From contig NZ_CP096205.1 of NCBI RefSeq assembly GCF_023195775.1, positions 682,001-746,000 of the forward strand: DNA of 64,000 nucleotides. Direction: 5' to 3'. The notes under the pieces were generated by a model that worked only from the letters and a program-made list of their open reading frames with translations, was not told the DNA's origin and ran no database searches. The first letter of the stretch is position 1; the number at the start of each line of letters is the position of its first letter. Source of the DNA: Flavobacterium azooxidireducens. Lineage in GTDB: Bacteria > Bacteroidota > Bacteroidia > Flavobacteriales > Flavobacteriaceae. Positions 52,117 to 62,030 of the stretch are shown piece after piece. Both the position numbers and the translations under genes were made by a program.

Positions 52117-53178
52117 ATGAAAATAAAAAATATTGTTTTAATTCTCCTATTAGTGGGATTAGTTGCGTTGATCGTATATCGGATTTTTAGTAATAAAGAG
52201 AAAGACAATTCAAATAAAAACGGAGTTACAAAAACAATTGCAAATACAAATGGAATTGTGATTCAACCTAAAAAGTTTTCTAACGAATTAACACTTTCCG
52301 GAAGCATTGATGCCAACGAACAAATTGAATTAAGAAGTGAAGTTTCAGGTGTTGTCCAAGGAATTTACTTTCAAGAAGGAAGTGTTGTTAATAAAGGTCA
52401 GCAATTAATCAAGGTCAACGATATAGAATTAAGAGCTCAATTCTCGCAAGCCAAAACAATGCAAAATTTGGCCTCAGAAAATGAAAGAAGAGCCAAATTA
52501 TTGTTAGAAAAAGAAGCCATCAGTCAAGAAGAATATGAAATTGCATCGGCCGAATTTCAATCAGCAAAAGCTCAATCACAATTAATTCAGGCACAAATCG
52601 CACGAACTTCTATTGTTGCTCCTTTTTCGGGCCGAATAGGTTTACGATCAATTTCTCCGGGTACGTATGTTACACCCACAACAGTAATCGCCAAATTAGT
52701 TAACAACACACAAGTAAAAATCACTTTTTCAATTCCGGAAAAATATGCTTCTTTGATGAAGATTAATTCGAAATTAAGCTTTACTACTGCGGGAGGAAAA
52801 GAATCATATTCTGCTACAATTTATGCCATTGAGCCTGCCGTTGAACTAACAACCAGAACATTACAAGTGCGAGCCATTGCTGAAAATAAAGAAGGTAAAT
52901 TAATACCCGGAACTTTTGCTAACATTTCATTACCACTGGAAAATTTAGATGATGCTATTTTAATTCCAACTGAAGCAATTATCCCAATTCAAAACGGTAA
53001 AAAAGTTTTTGTTGTTGAAAAAGGAAAAGCAAAAGAAGTTATTATTGAAACCGGCAATCGAAATGAAAAAGAAATTTTAGTCACATCCGGACTAAAAATT
53101 GGCGACACACTTATTACATCAGGAATTATGGCCGTAAAACCAGGTGCTGATGTCAAAGTTAATTTAACCAAAAACTAA
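52117..53178 (+). CDS. RND efflux periplasmic adaptor (membrane fusion protein)
   Basis: Links an inner-membrane RND pump to an outer-membrane channel. It is 353 residues with an N-terminal membrane helix (about 4-22) and no lipobox. The order is a lipoyl/barrel-sandwich half (ELRSEVSGVVQGIYFQEGSVVNKGQQLI), a coiled-coil hairpin (SQAKTMQNLASENERRAKLLL, ISQEEYEIASAEFQSAKA), the second lipoyl half (IVAPFSGRIGLRSISPGTYV) and a beta-barrel and membrane-proximal domain. It is the first of three tightly spaced genes (5 and 7 base gaps). Substrate unknown. Confidence 0.93.
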   Translation: MKIKNIVLILLLVGLVALIVYRIFSNKEKDNSNKNGVTKTIANTNGIVIQPKKFSNELTLSGSIDANEQIELRSEVSGVVQGIYFQEGSVVNKGQQLIKVNDIELRAQFSQAKTMQNLASENERRAKLLLEKEAISQEEYEIASAEFQSAKAQSQLIQAQIARTSIVAPFSGRIGLRSISPGTYVTPTTVIAKLVNNTQVKITFSIPEKYASLMKINSKLSFTTAGGKESYSATIYAIEPAVELTTRTLQVRAIAENKEGKLIPGTFANISLPLENLDDAILIPTEAIIPIQNGKKVFVVEKGKAKEVIIETGNRNEKEILVTSGLKIGDTLITSGIMAVKPGADVKVNLTKN

Positions 53179-53183
53179 ATCGC

Positions 53184-56100
53184 ATGAGTTTATCAACCTT
53201 AAGCATCAAGCGACCTGTTTTAGCCATTGTAATGAATTTGATCATTCTATTGTTTGGAATTATTGGATTTACTTACTTAGGCGTTCGTGAATTCCCATCG
53301 ATTGATCCGGCACAAATCACGGTACAAACGAGTTATACCGGTGCAAATGCCGATATTATTGAATCACAGATTACTGAACCGCTCGAAAAAGCCATTAACT
53401 CGATTGATGGAATTAGGAATATTTCTTCTACCAGTGCACAAGGTTCAAGTGTGATTTCCATTGAATTTAATTTAGATAAAAATCTCGAAGAAGCAGCCAA
53501 TGACGTTCGAGATAAAGTGTCGCAATCTATTAGAAATCTTCCACAAGATTTAACGGCTCCCCCAGTTGTATCTAAAGCTGATGCCGATTCTGATCCGATT
53601 CTGACAATGACGATGAAGAGTGCCAACAAAAACGTTTTGGAACTCACCGATTATGCAGAAAATGTTATTTTGCAACGCTTGCAAACCATTCCCGGAGTTA
53701 GTAGCGTTCGAATTTGGGGAGAACGAAAATACGCCATGCGATTATGGATAGACCCTGTCAAATTATCGGCTTATGGTTGTACTGCTTCTGATGTTTTAAA
53801 CGCATTAAGCAGTCAAAATGTTGAACTTCCTTCCGGAAAATTAACGGGAAACAATACTGAATTAACGGTAAAAACATTAGGAAATCTCTCAAACGAAGAA
53901 GATTTTAATAATATAATTGTAAAATCCGAAGGCGATAAAATTGTTCGATTGAGTGATGTTGCCAAAGCCAGTTTAGAAGCCGAAAACTTAGAAACACGAT
54001 TGAGCGATTCCGGTCAAACTATGATTGGATTGGCTGTAACCCCGCAACCGGGAACAAATTACCTTGATATTTCGGAAGAATTTTACAAACAATACGAACA
54101 ATTAAAGAAAGAATTACCCGGCGATTTCGAACTTAATGTAGCCATTGATACGACACTTTTTATTAAAAAAGCGATTCACGAAGTTGCCGAAACATTATTA
54201 ATTGCATTAATTTTAGTGACATTAGTAATCTATTTATTTTTTAGAGATTGGGCAATTGCTATTCGACCATTAATCGATATTCCGGTTTCTTTGATGGCAA
54301 CTTTTTTCATTATGTATATTTGTGGATTTTCCATTAACGTACTGACTTTATTAGCGATTGTTTTAGCAACCGGACTGGTCGTGGATGATGGAATTGTAGT
54401 AACTGAAAACATTTTCAAAAAAGTAGAAGAAGGTATGTCGCCTATAGAAGCGGCAATCAAAGGTTCGAATGAAATATTTTTTGCCGTCATTTCTATCTCA
54501 ATTACATTGGCTGCCGTTTTTTTACCAATTATATTTTTAGAAGGTTTTGTGGGACGATTATTCCGAGAATTTGGCATTGTCATTGGAGCAGCCGTGCTCA
54601 TTTCTGCCTTTGTATCATTGAGTTTAACGCCAATGCTAAATGCTTATTTGATGAAAGGCGGAAAACAAAAACGTTCCAAGTTTTATGAAATGACAGAACC
54701 TTTTTATGAAAACTTAAATAAAGGTTATGCTTCGACATTAGAAAAATTCATGAAGAAAAAATGGTTGAGCTTTCCTATTTTGATTATTTGTTTAGGACTT
54801 TCGGCTTTATTTTACGTTACGTTACAAAAAGAAACAGCACCGTATGACGATAGAAGTATGATTTTATTGAATGTAACCGGACCAGAAGGTGCAACCTATG
54901 ATTATATGGACCGTTTTATGCAAGATGTTTCACAACTAATTACCGATTCTATTCCTGAAAAAAACGTGAGTTTAATTGTTACTTCACCCGGATTTAGTGC
55001 CGGTTCTGTCAATCGTGGATTTGCTCGACTTTCGTTAGTTGACCCTGCAGATAGAGAACGTTCGCAAAAAGAAATTGCACAAAAATTGACCGGTTTAACC
55101 AAAGGGTACAACGATGCCAAAACATCTGTTTCAGAACAACCTACTATTTCTGTAAATCGTCGTGGTGGTTTGCCAGTTCAATTTATAATTCAAGCAAAAA
55201 ACTTTCAAATGCTCGAAGAAAAAATTCCGGAATTTATGGAAGAAGCATCCAAAGACCCGACTTTTTCGATTACGGATGTGAATTTGAAATTCAATAAACC
55301 TGAAATTTACATTACCATTAACCGTGAAAAAGCAGAATCATTAGGCGTTTCTGTTTTAGACGTAGCACAAACCATTCAACTTTCTTTGAGTGGTCAACGT
55401 TTTGGTTATTTTTTAATGAATGGAAGACAATACCAAGTCATTGGTCAATTTGATCAAAAAGATCGTGATCAACCATTAGACTTAGCAGCAATTTTTGTTC
55501 GAAACAGATCAGGAGAATTAATCCAATTGGATAATGTTGTAACAATTGAAGAACAAAGCAGTCCACCACAATTATTCCATAATAATCGATATATGTCGGC
55601 TACCGTTTCGGCCGGATTAGCTCCCGGAAAAAGTATTGGTGATGGAATTGAAGCCATGGAACGCATCAAAGAAAAAGTATTAGACGAAACGTTTACAACC
55701 GACCTAGGTGGAGAATCACGCGATTTTGCTGAAAGTAGTTCAAATACAATGTTTGCATTTGGATTAGCTTTATTGTTGATTTTCCTCATCTTAGCCGGAC
55801 AATTTGAAAGTTTTATTGATCCGTTTATCATCATCTTAACTGTTCCAATGGCTGTTGCCGGAGCTTTATTTTCACTATGGTTATTCGGTCAAACTTGGAA
55901 TATATTTAGTCAAATTGGTACCGTCATGCTGATTGGCTTGGTAACTAAGAACGGAATTCTGATTGTAGAATTTGCCAACCAATTACGCGAACAGGGAAAA
56001 TCCAAATACGATGCCGTAATGGAAGCTTCCGAGTCACGATTGCGACCCATTTTAATGACAAGTTTAACACTAGCGTTAGGTGCGATGCCAATTGCAGTTT

Positions 56101-56279
56101 CCATTGGAGCAGCTTCTCAAAGTAGAATGGGAATGGGAATTGTAATTGTAGGCGGAACAATTTTCTCGTTAATTTTGACTCTCTATGTAATTCCGGCCGT
56201 TTATTTAATGTGGTCAAGAGAGAAAAAACATCGTCCAGAGTTTGATAATTTAGACCAATACGATAAAGAATCTGTTTAA
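53184..56279 (+). CDS. RND efflux permease (AcrB/HAE1 type)
   Basis: Proton-driven trimeric pump of 1031 residues. The 12 transmembrane helices, two large periplasmic loops and the VREFPSIDPAQITVQTSYTG opening are typical. The proton-relay region in TM4 shows GLVVDDGIVVTENI with the paired aspartates, and TM10-11 contains GLVTKNGILIVEFANQLREQG. The SRLRPILMTSLTLALGAMPIA helix is conserved. In Bacteroidetes such pumps export hydrophobic drugs, bile acids or dyes; the sequence does not show which. Confidence 0.95.
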   Translation: MSLSTLSIKRPVLAIVMNLIILLFGIIGFTYLGVREFPSIDPAQITVQTSYTGANADIIESQITEPLEKAINSIDGIRNISSTSAQGSSVISIEFNLDKNLEEAANDVRDKVSQSIRNLPQDLTAPPVVSKADADSDPILTMTMKSANKNVLELTDYAENVILQRLQTIPGVSSVRIWGERKYAMRLWIDPVKLSAYGCTASDVLNALSSQNVELPSGKLTGNNTELTVKTLGNLSNEEDFNNIIVKSEGDKIVRLSDVAKASLEAENLETRLSDSGQTMIGLAVTPQPGTNYLDISEEFYKQYEQLKKELPGDFELNVAIDTTLFIKKAIHEVAETLLIALILVTLVIYLFFRDWAIAIRPLIDIPVSLMATFFIMYICGFSINVLTLLAIVLATGLVVDDGIVVTENIFKKVEEGMSPIEAAIKGSNEIFFAVISISITLAAVFLPIIFLEGFVGRLFREFGIVIGAAVLISAFVSLSLTPMLNAYLMKGGKQKRSKFYEMTEPFYENLNKGYASTLEKFMKKKWLSFPILIICLGLSALFYVTLQKETAPYDDRSMILLNVTGPEGATYDYMDRFMQDVSQLITDSIPEKNVSLIVTSPGFSAGSVNRGFARLSLVDPADRERSQKEIAQKLTGLTKGYNDAKTSVSEQPTISVNRRGGLPVQFIIQAKNFQMLEEKIPEFMEEASKDPTFSITDVNLKFNKPEIYITINREKAESLGVSVLDVAQTIQLSLSGQRFGYFLMNGRQYQVIGQFDQKDRDQPLDLAAIFVRNRSGELIQLDNVVTIEEQSSPPQLFHNNRYMSATVSAGLAPGKSIGDGIEAMERIKEKVLDETFTTDLGGESRDFAESSSNTMFAFGLALLLIFLILAGQFESFIDPFIIILTVPMAVAGALFSLWLFGQTWNIFSQIGTVMLIGLVTKNGILIVEFANQLREQGKSKYDAVMEASESRLRPILMTSLTLALGAMPIAVSIGAASQSRMGMGIVIVGGTIFSLILTLYVIPAVYLMWSREKKHRPEFDNLDQYDKESV

Positions 56280-56286
56280 ATTAGTT

Positions 56287-57594
56287 ATGAAAAAAATACT
56301 TCTATCCTATATAATTTTCTTGATTGGATTTCCGGTGTGGAGTCAAATTCAACCTGTTTTAACACTTGAAGAAGCGGTTTCCCTAACACTTGAAAACAAT
56401 TTTGATATTCGCATCGCTAAAAATGAATTGAGAATTGATCAAGAAAATGTGACTATTGGAAATGCCGGAATGCTTCCTAATATTAATGGTACCGTTACTA
56501 ACAATAACACTATTTTAAACCAGACTCAAACACAAGCAAGTGGTAACGAAATTGAAATTGACGGTGCTCAAAACGTAAATATTAATTATGGTGTTGGAAT
56601 AGAATGGACCATTTTTGATGGTTTTCGAATGTTTGCTCGTCATAATCAGCTAAAAGAATTGCAAAACTTAGGAGCCACTGAATTAAAACTTTCAGTTTTG
56701 AGTAGAGTAAGTGCTGTTTATCAAACGTATTTCACATTATCCACTCAACAGCAACAACTTAAAATGATTGACAGCATTATTTCTGTTTCTGAATTTCGTT
56801 TGAAAACAGCTAAAAATCGTCTTACAATCGGAAAAGCTTCTAAATTAGAAGTGTTGAATGCAGAAGTTGATTTGAATGCGGATTTATCTGCCAAAATTCA
56901 ATTAAATGAACAATATAGCATTTCAAAAGTAACGTTAAATGAGCTTTTGGTTCGTCCTTTAGATACCGATTTTAAAGTTTCAGATGTTATTTCGATAGAT
57001 AGTTCACTATTATTACCGGATCTTCTTTCATCTGCAGAAAAGCAAAATCCACAACTTCAAATTCAATACATAAACAAAAAAATTCAGGAATATGAATTGA
57101 AGCAAGTCAAAGCCAATCGTTTTCCCACAGTTAGTCTTTTAGGTGGTTATAATTTAATTCGTTCGCAAACACCGTTTGGTTTCGTTACCGAATCTACCGG
57201 ACGAAATTTTGTGTATGGTTTTTCGGCAACTCTAAATATATTTGACGGTTTCAATCAGAACCGAAACGAAAAAGTAGCCAAAATTCAATTAGAAAATACA
57301 CAATTGCAAATTGAAAGACAAGCTCAAATCGTTCAATCACAATTGGCAACGTTATATCAATCCTATCTATCAAATCTTTCATTACTTGAATTAGAAAGAA
57401 AAAATGAAGGAATTGCCAAACAAAATTTAGAAATCACGTTAGAAAAATTCAAAATTGGGTCAGTTGCTCCGATTGAATTTCGAACTGCTCAAGAAAATTA
57501 TGGCAATGCTGTAATTCGTCTATCATCGGCAGAATTGCAGACTAAACAATCTGAAATCAGCTTAAGAGAATTGGCTGGAAGTTTGTCTTTTTAA
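56287..57594 (+). CDS. TolC-family outer membrane efflux protein
   Basis: Trimeric outer-membrane channel subunit, 435 residues, with a signal peptide (1-19, PVWSQ). Long amphipathic helices with two TolC repeats are evident (LTLEEAVSLTLENNFDIRIAK at the start, LLSSAEKQNPQLQIQYINKK in the middle, each opening an OEP domain). It completes the tripartite system with the upstream adaptor and permease, starting 7 bases after the permease stop. No terminator is obvious behind it. Confidence 0.93.
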   Translation: MKKILLSYIIFLIGFPVWSQIQPVLTLEEAVSLTLENNFDIRIAKNELRIDQENVTIGNAGMLPNINGTVTNNNTILNQTQTQASGNEIEIDGAQNVNINYGVGIEWTIFDGFRMFARHNQLKELQNLGATELKLSVLSRVSAVYQTYFTLSTQQQQLKMIDSIISVSEFRLKTAKNRLTIGKASKLEVLNAEVDLNADLSAKIQLNEQYSISKVTLNELLVRPLDTDFKVSDVISIDSSLLLPDLLSSAEKQNPQLQIQYINKKIQEYELKQVKANRFPTVSLLGGYNLIRSQTPFGFVTESTGRNFVYGFSATLNIFDGFNQNRNEKVAKIQLENTQLQIERQAQIVQSQLATLYQSYLSNLSLLELERKNEGIAKQNLEITLEKFKIGSVAPIEFRTAQENYGNAVIRLSSAELQTKQSEISLRELAGSLSF

Positions 57595-57682
57595 TAATTT
57601 TCAATAGTTTTTTTTATCATTTCTATAACAAGTTATTTAATAAAATTCTACATTTGAGTCAATAATCAAAAACTCTTATCGT

Positions 57683-58168
57683 ATGGAAATGAACTTTTAC
57701 CCTGTTTTTGTGGCCGCATTAACCACATTGCTTGTTGGATTTATTTGGTATGGTCCTTTGTTTGGAAAGGCTTGGATGAAAGAAACCGGCTTAACCGAAG
57801 AAGATTTGAAAAAAGGTAGTATGGTTAAAATTTTTGGGCTAACTTACATTTTTTCCGTCATGATTGGCATGGTCATGCAACTTTTAACCATTCATCAATT
57901 TGGTGCGTTAGGAATGATTGGCGGGCCGCAATTAGTAGATACTGCTTTACCATCTTACTCAGCATTCATGGCAGACTACGGCACAGCTTTCAGAACATTT
58001 AAACATGGAGCTTTGCATGGATCAATGTCCGGATTATTCCTCGCATTTCCGCTAATTGCTATCAATGGATTGTTTGAAAGAAAATCGTGGAAGTATATTC
58101 TTATCCATAGCGGTTATTGGATTGTAGTGATGACAATTATGGGAGCAATTGTTTGCGGTTGGGTTTAA
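57683..58168 (+). CDS. DUF1761 family membrane protein
   Basis: A 161-residue inner-membrane protein with four predicted helices (about 5-24, 49-69, 108-128 and 137-158). WYGPLFGKAWMKETGLTEEDLK in the first loop is the DUF1761 signature. Function is unknown in all known members. It ends four bases inside the converging dehydratase gene. Confidence 0.85.
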   Translation: MEMNFYPVFVAALTTLLVGFIWYGPLFGKAWMKETGLTEEDLKKGSMVKIFGLTYIFSVMIGMVMQLLTIHQFGALGMIGGPQLVDTALPSYSAFMADYGTAFRTFKHGALHGSMSGLFLAFPLIAINGLFERKSWKYILIHSGYWIVVMTIMGAIVCGWV

Positions 58169-58440
58169 ATTTTATCAATAGCTAACGCCAATTTAATATC
58201 TTTTTCGGTTACACCATCGCTATCGTGCGTCGTTAATCGGAGCGAAACTTTGTTGTACACATTTTTAATTTCCGGATGGTGATTTTGCTTTTCGGCAAAA
58301 ATCCCTATTTGGACAATAAATGCTAAAGCTTTAGAAAAATCTTTAAATTCAAATTCTTTTTGGATGGAATTATTTTTAAATTTCCAATCGTTTAATTGTT
58401 CAAGTTCATCTTGAATCGTTTTTTCAGTAAATGTTTTCAT
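58165..58440 (-). CDS. Pterin-4a-carbinolamine dehydratase
   Basis: A 91-residue enzyme that recycles tetrahydrobiopterin after aromatic amino acid hydroxylation. The core EKQNHHPEIKNVYNKVSLRL and THDSDGVTEKDIKLA carries the conserved His pair and the DxxGVTxxD motif. Size and motif order match the PCD/DCoH family. It converges on the DUF1761 gene with a four-base overlap at 58165-58168. A phenylalanine hydroxylase gene is not in the window. Confidence 0.93.
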   Translation of the reverse strand: MKTFTEKTIQDELEQLNDWKFKNNSIQKEFEFKDFSKALAFIVQIGIFAEKQNHHPEIKNVYNKVSLRLTTHDSDGVTEKDIKLALAIDKI

Positions 58441-58523
58441 TTTTTTTTATTTATATAAAGTTAAATAACATTTATTATTCTTTTTCAAACTTTAACTTTA
58501 TGGCTTAAAATAACATTCTTCAT

Positions 58524-59672
58524 TTGGAATCTTCCTGTTTGTTCAAAATAGTTACTTCAACTAATGATTTGCCAATCGATTGGAATGCATTAGCCACATC
58601 AAATATCTTTTTGGCGAGAGAATATTTAGCTGTTTTAGAACAGTCTAAACCCAAAAATATGGATTGCTTTTTTATCAGTTTTTACAAAAATGATAAATTA
58701 GTCGGAATTGCTCTTGCTCAATTTTTGGATTTGAACAAATTGGAATCATTCGGAGAAAGAGATAAATGTGTTAAGACAGCAGTTCGGAATTTTATTTTCA
58801 AAAATTTCTGTTCACACGTTTTATTTATTGGAAATAATATGTTAACGGGTCAAAATGCTTTTTCTTTTTCGGATGAAATTGAAATAGAGAAAGGAATTGA
58901 ATTACTTCGTCAAGCTGAATTGGAAATTAAGTTGATTTTGAAAAAAAGAGGCAAAAAAGTTCATTTGACAACTTATAAAGATTTTGATAAAACTGAAATC
59001 AATCATTTTCCTGAGAAAGAATTTGAACCGTTTTATCAATTTTCTACACAACCGAATATGGTTTTCAAGGTTTCTGAAAATTGGTTGACCTTTGATGATT
59101 ACATTGCTTCGTTATCTAAAAAATACCGTGATCAATACAAACGTTGCCGTAAAAAAGCCGAAGGAATTGAAAAACGAAAAATGAATTTGGAAGAAATTAT
59201 TGCTCAGGAGGATACAATTTATGAATTGTATTTTCACGTGGCAAAAAATGCTCCGTTCAATACGTTCTTTTTGGCTAAGAATCATTTTGGCGTAATGAAA
59301 TCACAACTGAAAGATAAATTCTTGTTTTATGGTTATTTTGAAAATGAAAAACTAATCGGTTTTAATACGTTGATAAAAAACGGAAGTCAGATGGACACCT
59401 ATTTTTTAGGTTATGACGAAACCATTCAGCGGGAAAAAATGTTGTATTTGAATATGTTGTATGATATGATTGCGTATTCGATTAATAAAGGTTTTAAGGA
59501 AATTATTTTTGCCAGAACTGCTTTGGAAATCAAAAGTTCGGTGGGTGCAAAACCGGAGGAAATGGTGGGCTACATTCAGCATTCGAATGGGTTGATTAAT
59601 CGAAAAATGGAGCAGTTGTTTTGTTATTTGGAACCGGAGACGGAGTGGAAGGAACGAAATCCGTTTAAATAG
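58524..59672 (+). CDS. GNAT-type acyltransferase (peptidoglycan-like/FemAB-related)
   Basis: A 382-residue cytoplasmic protein of the GNAT superfamily. The C-terminal half has a family-like acceptor region (GYFENEKLIGFNTLIKNG, YFLGYDETIQREKMLYLNML) and the N-terminal half a LVGIALAQFLDLNKL strand pair, so it looks like a tandem-GNAT or FemAB-related enzyme; no substrate can be named. No ATG lies at the natural N-terminus: the first in-frame candidate start is a TTG at 58524, after a TAA at 58506. Convergent with the ABC-F gene across a repeat-rich gap. Confidence 0.65.
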   Translation: MESSCLFKIVTSTNDLPIDWNALATSNIFLAREYLAVLEQSKPKNMDCFFISFYKNDKLVGIALAQFLDLNKLESFGERDKCVKTAVRNFIFKNFCSHVLFIGNNMLTGQNAFSFSDEIEIEKGIELLRQAELEIKLILKKRGKKVHLTTYKDFDKTEINHFPEKEFEPFYQFSTQPNMVFKVSENWLTFDDYIASLSKKYRDQYKRCRKKAEGIEKRKMNLEEIIAQEDTIYELYFHVAKNAPFNTFFLAKNHFGVMKSQLKDKFLFYGYFENEKLIGFNTLIKNGSQMDTYFLGYDETIQREKMLYLNMLYDMIAYSINKGFKEIIFARTALEIKSSVGAKPEEMVGYIQHSNGLINRKMEQLFCYLEPETEWKERNPFK

Positions 59673-59911
59673 TTGCGGGTTTGAAAGTTGCGGGTTACGG
59701 GTTTTGCCCGCCTAGGCGGGAGATTGCTTCGCCAGTTCGCTATCGCTCGTGTCTTTTTTCGACTTCGTCATCTTTCAGAATGACAAAACTAGACTAAGAC
59801 AGTGACTTTTTTGCCACAAAGAAAGAAAGGCACAAAGCTTATGAAAACTTGTATTAGTTAAAGTGACTTGAAACTCGAAACCCGCAACCCGTAACTTTCA
59901 AACCCGCAACC
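59672..59911. repeat. 32-base inverted repeat flanking a mosaic of short palindromes
   Basis: The arm at 59672-59703 (GTTGCGGGTTTGAAAGTTGC, then GGGTTACGGGTTT) is repeated inverted at 59878-59911 with one swapped position pair. Between the arms are the 14-base palindrome CCCGCCTAGGCGGG (59707-59720) and a GC-richer stretch with TTCGCCAGTTCGCTATCGCTCG phrases. No gene is present. Confidence 0.75.
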
Positions 59912-59925
59912 CCTAGCCCAGATTG

Positions 59926-60048
59926 CAGTGGAAAGCTTTTTGTGTTTTTTGCCTTAAAATTTACAGGGTTACAAAGCGACCAACGGAAGCTCTTGTAACC
60001 CTGATAAATTTTTGGCAAAAAACATAAAAACTTGGAACGGAAAGCTGG
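59926..60048 (-). repeat. Structured intergenic element, copy 2 (first copy at 7461-7636)
   Basis: A hairpin spans 59945-60022. The outer stem TTTTTTGCC..AAATTT pairs with AAATTT..GGCAAAAAA and the inner stem AGGGTTACAA pairs with TTGTAACCCT. Its apex is AGCGACCAACGGAAGCTC (59975-59992), one base different from the other copy. GGAAAGC motifs flank both sides. It lies immediately 3' of the ABC-F gene, the same relation as copy 1 to murF. Confidence 0.75.
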
Positions 60049-60053
60049 ATTGG

Positions 60054-61964
60054 CTACATAGCATCAATTTCGCCCTGAACTACTTCCCAGTCTTCTAATA
60101 ATTTGTCTAATTCTTGTTTTTTCTTGTTGTAAGCCACAAAGAAATTGGCATCTTCAACGTGTTTGTCGTAATTGGAAGCCAAGGCTTTGTCGTCGTTTTG
60201 AATGTCGATTTCGAGTTGCTTGATTTGGCTTTCGATTTTACTCAAACGGTTTTGAAGCGATTTGCTTTTCTTTTGGTCTTCGTAGGAAATGGATTTTGAA
60301 TCTTTGTTAGAATTTGTGTTGGCAACCACATCTTTTTTCTCGATTTCACGCATATTCATCGCGTTGCGTTGTTCCAAGAAGAAGTTGATATCGCCCAAAT
60401 ATTCACGGATTTTTTGGTCTTTGAATTCATAGACCGTGTTAGCCATTCCTTGAAGAAAATCCCTGTCGTGAGAAACCAACAATAAGGTTCCTTCAAATTT
60501 ATTTAAAGCCGCTTTTAGAACGTTTTTTGATTTAATATCTAAGTGATTGGTTGGCTCATCCATCAGTAAAACGTTGATTGGCTGGAGCAATAATTTACAC
60601 AAAGCCAGACGGTTTCGCTCGCCTCCGGAAAGTACTTTCACCTTTTTTTCTACGTCATCGCCACGGAACAAAAATGAACCTAACATATCGCGAACTTTCG
60701 AACGATTGCTGTCGGTTGCGGCGTTTACCATCGTTTCTAACAACGTGATTTCTCCGTCTAAATACTCGGCTTGATTTTGGGCAAAATAACCCAATTGCAC
60801 GTTATGTCCGAGTTTTATTGAGCCTTGGTATTTGAATTCGTTGACGATGGCTTTGATAAACGTTGATTTTCCTTGACCATTTTGACCAACGAAAGCGATT
60901 TTACTTCCACGTTCAACCAATAACGAAATGTCTTTTAGAATGGTTTTATCGCCATAAGCTTTGGTTACATTTTCGGCTTCGATGACTACTCGACCGGGCG
61001 TTTGCGAAACGGGAAAAGAAATATTCATCACTGAATTATCGTCTTCATCCACTTCAATTCGCTCTACTTTATCTAGTTTTTTAATTAACGATTGAGCCAT
61101 TGATGCTTTGGAAGCTTTGGCTCTAAATTTTTCGATTAATTTTTCGGTCTCTTCAATTTTTTTGGCTTGGTTTTTTTGGGTAGCCAATTGCTTTTCGCGA
61201 ATTTCTTCTCTTAAAACTAAATATTGTGAATACGGTTTGTTGAAATCGTAGGCTTTTCCGAGTGAAATTTCGATGGTTCGATTGGTTACATTGTCCAAAA
61301 ACATTTTATCGTGCGAAACAATCACAACTACTCCGGGAAAATTGCGTAAAAATCCCTCTAACCAAATGATACTTTCGATATCGAGGTGGTTGGTTGGCTC
61401 ATCGAGAAGCAAAATATCGTTGGATTGCAAAAGTAATTTGGCTAATTCAATTCGCATTCGCCATCCACCTGAAAAAGTTTCGGTTTGATTTTCAAAATCT
61501 TCGCGTTTGAAACCTAAACCTAGGAGAATTTTTTCGGTATCGCCCACATAATTATAACCGCCTAAAACTTCGTAATGATGATTTACATCGCTTAATTCGT
61601 CGATTAATTCAGAATAGGTTTGACTTTCATAATCGGTTCTAGTGGCTAATTGATGGTTGATTTCATCAATTCTCCTTTCGGTTTTTTTGATTTCTTCGAA
61701 GGCTTGATAGGCTTCTTCTAAAACGGTTCTTCCTTGTTCAAAATCGATGTCTTGACGAAGAAAACCCATTTTTACTTCTTTTTCGGTGGCGATACTTCCG
61801 GAATCAGGTTTGAAATCGCCTGCCAGAATTTTGAGCATCGTTGATTTACCGGCACCATTTTTTCCCACTAGTCCAACTCTGTCACCTGATCCGAGACGGA
61901 AAGTGACTTCTTCAAATAAAAATGTTCCTCCAAAGGAGACCGATAAATTGTGTATATTTAGCAT
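60054..61964 (-). CDS. ABC-F family ATP-binding protein
   Basis: Soluble ABC-F ATPase that binds ribosomes rather than transporting solutes. The ATG at 61964 (MLNIHNLSVSFGG) gives 636 residues; the longer frame upstream runs through the promoter region. Two ABC domains carry Walker A GKNGAGKST and GQNGQGKST, signature motifs FSGGWRMR and LSGGERNR, and Walker B LLLDEPTNHLD and LLMDEPTNHLD. The linker between them is rich in Lys/Arg, and a C-terminal coiled coil (LQNRLSKIESQIKQLEID) follows. The exact subfamily (Uup, YheS-like or resistance type) cannot be fixed here. Confidence 0.93.
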   Translation of the reverse strand: MLNIHNLSVSFGGTFLFEEVTFRLGSGDRVGLVGKNGAGKSTMLKILAGDFKPDSGSIATEKEVKMGFLRQDIDFEQGRTVLEEAYQAFEEIKKTERRIDEINHQLATRTDYESQTYSELIDELSDVNHHYEVLGGYNYVGDTEKILLGLGFKREDFENQTETFSGGWRMRIELAKLLLQSNDILLLDEPTNHLDIESIIWLEGFLRNFPGVVVIVSHDKMFLDNVTNRTIEISLGKAYDFNKPYSQYLVLREEIREKQLATQKNQAKKIEETEKLIEKFRAKASKASMAQSLIKKLDKVERIEVDEDDNSVMNISFPVSQTPGRVVIEAENVTKAYGDKTILKDISLLVERGSKIAFVGQNGQGKSTFIKAIVNEFKYQGSIKLGHNVQLGYFAQNQAEYLDGEITLLETMVNAATDSNRSKVRDMLGSFLFRGDDVEKKVKVLSGGERNRLALCKLLLQPINVLLMDEPTNHLDIKSKNVLKAALNKFEGTLLLVSHDRDFLQGMANTVYEFKDQKIREYLGDINFFLEQRNAMNMREIEKKDVVANTNSNKDSKSISYEDQKKSKSLQNRLSKIESQIKQLEIDIQNDDKALASNYDKHVEDANFFVAYNKKKQELDKLLEDWEVVQGEIDAM

Positions 61965-62006
61965 AATATTGTTACAAATGTTACAAAGGATGATATGTAT
62001 AAATGG

Positions 62007-62014
62007 TACCTTTG
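62007..62014 (+). promoter_or_regulatory. Possible -7 element of the DUF983 gene (TACCTTTG)
   Basis: An exact TAnnTTTG match 17 bases ahead of the ATG at 62031, in the 66-base divergent gap with the ABC-F gene. No -33 TTG was seen at standard spacing. Confidence 0.4.
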
Positions 62015-62030
62015 TATAAAATTTTTGCAA

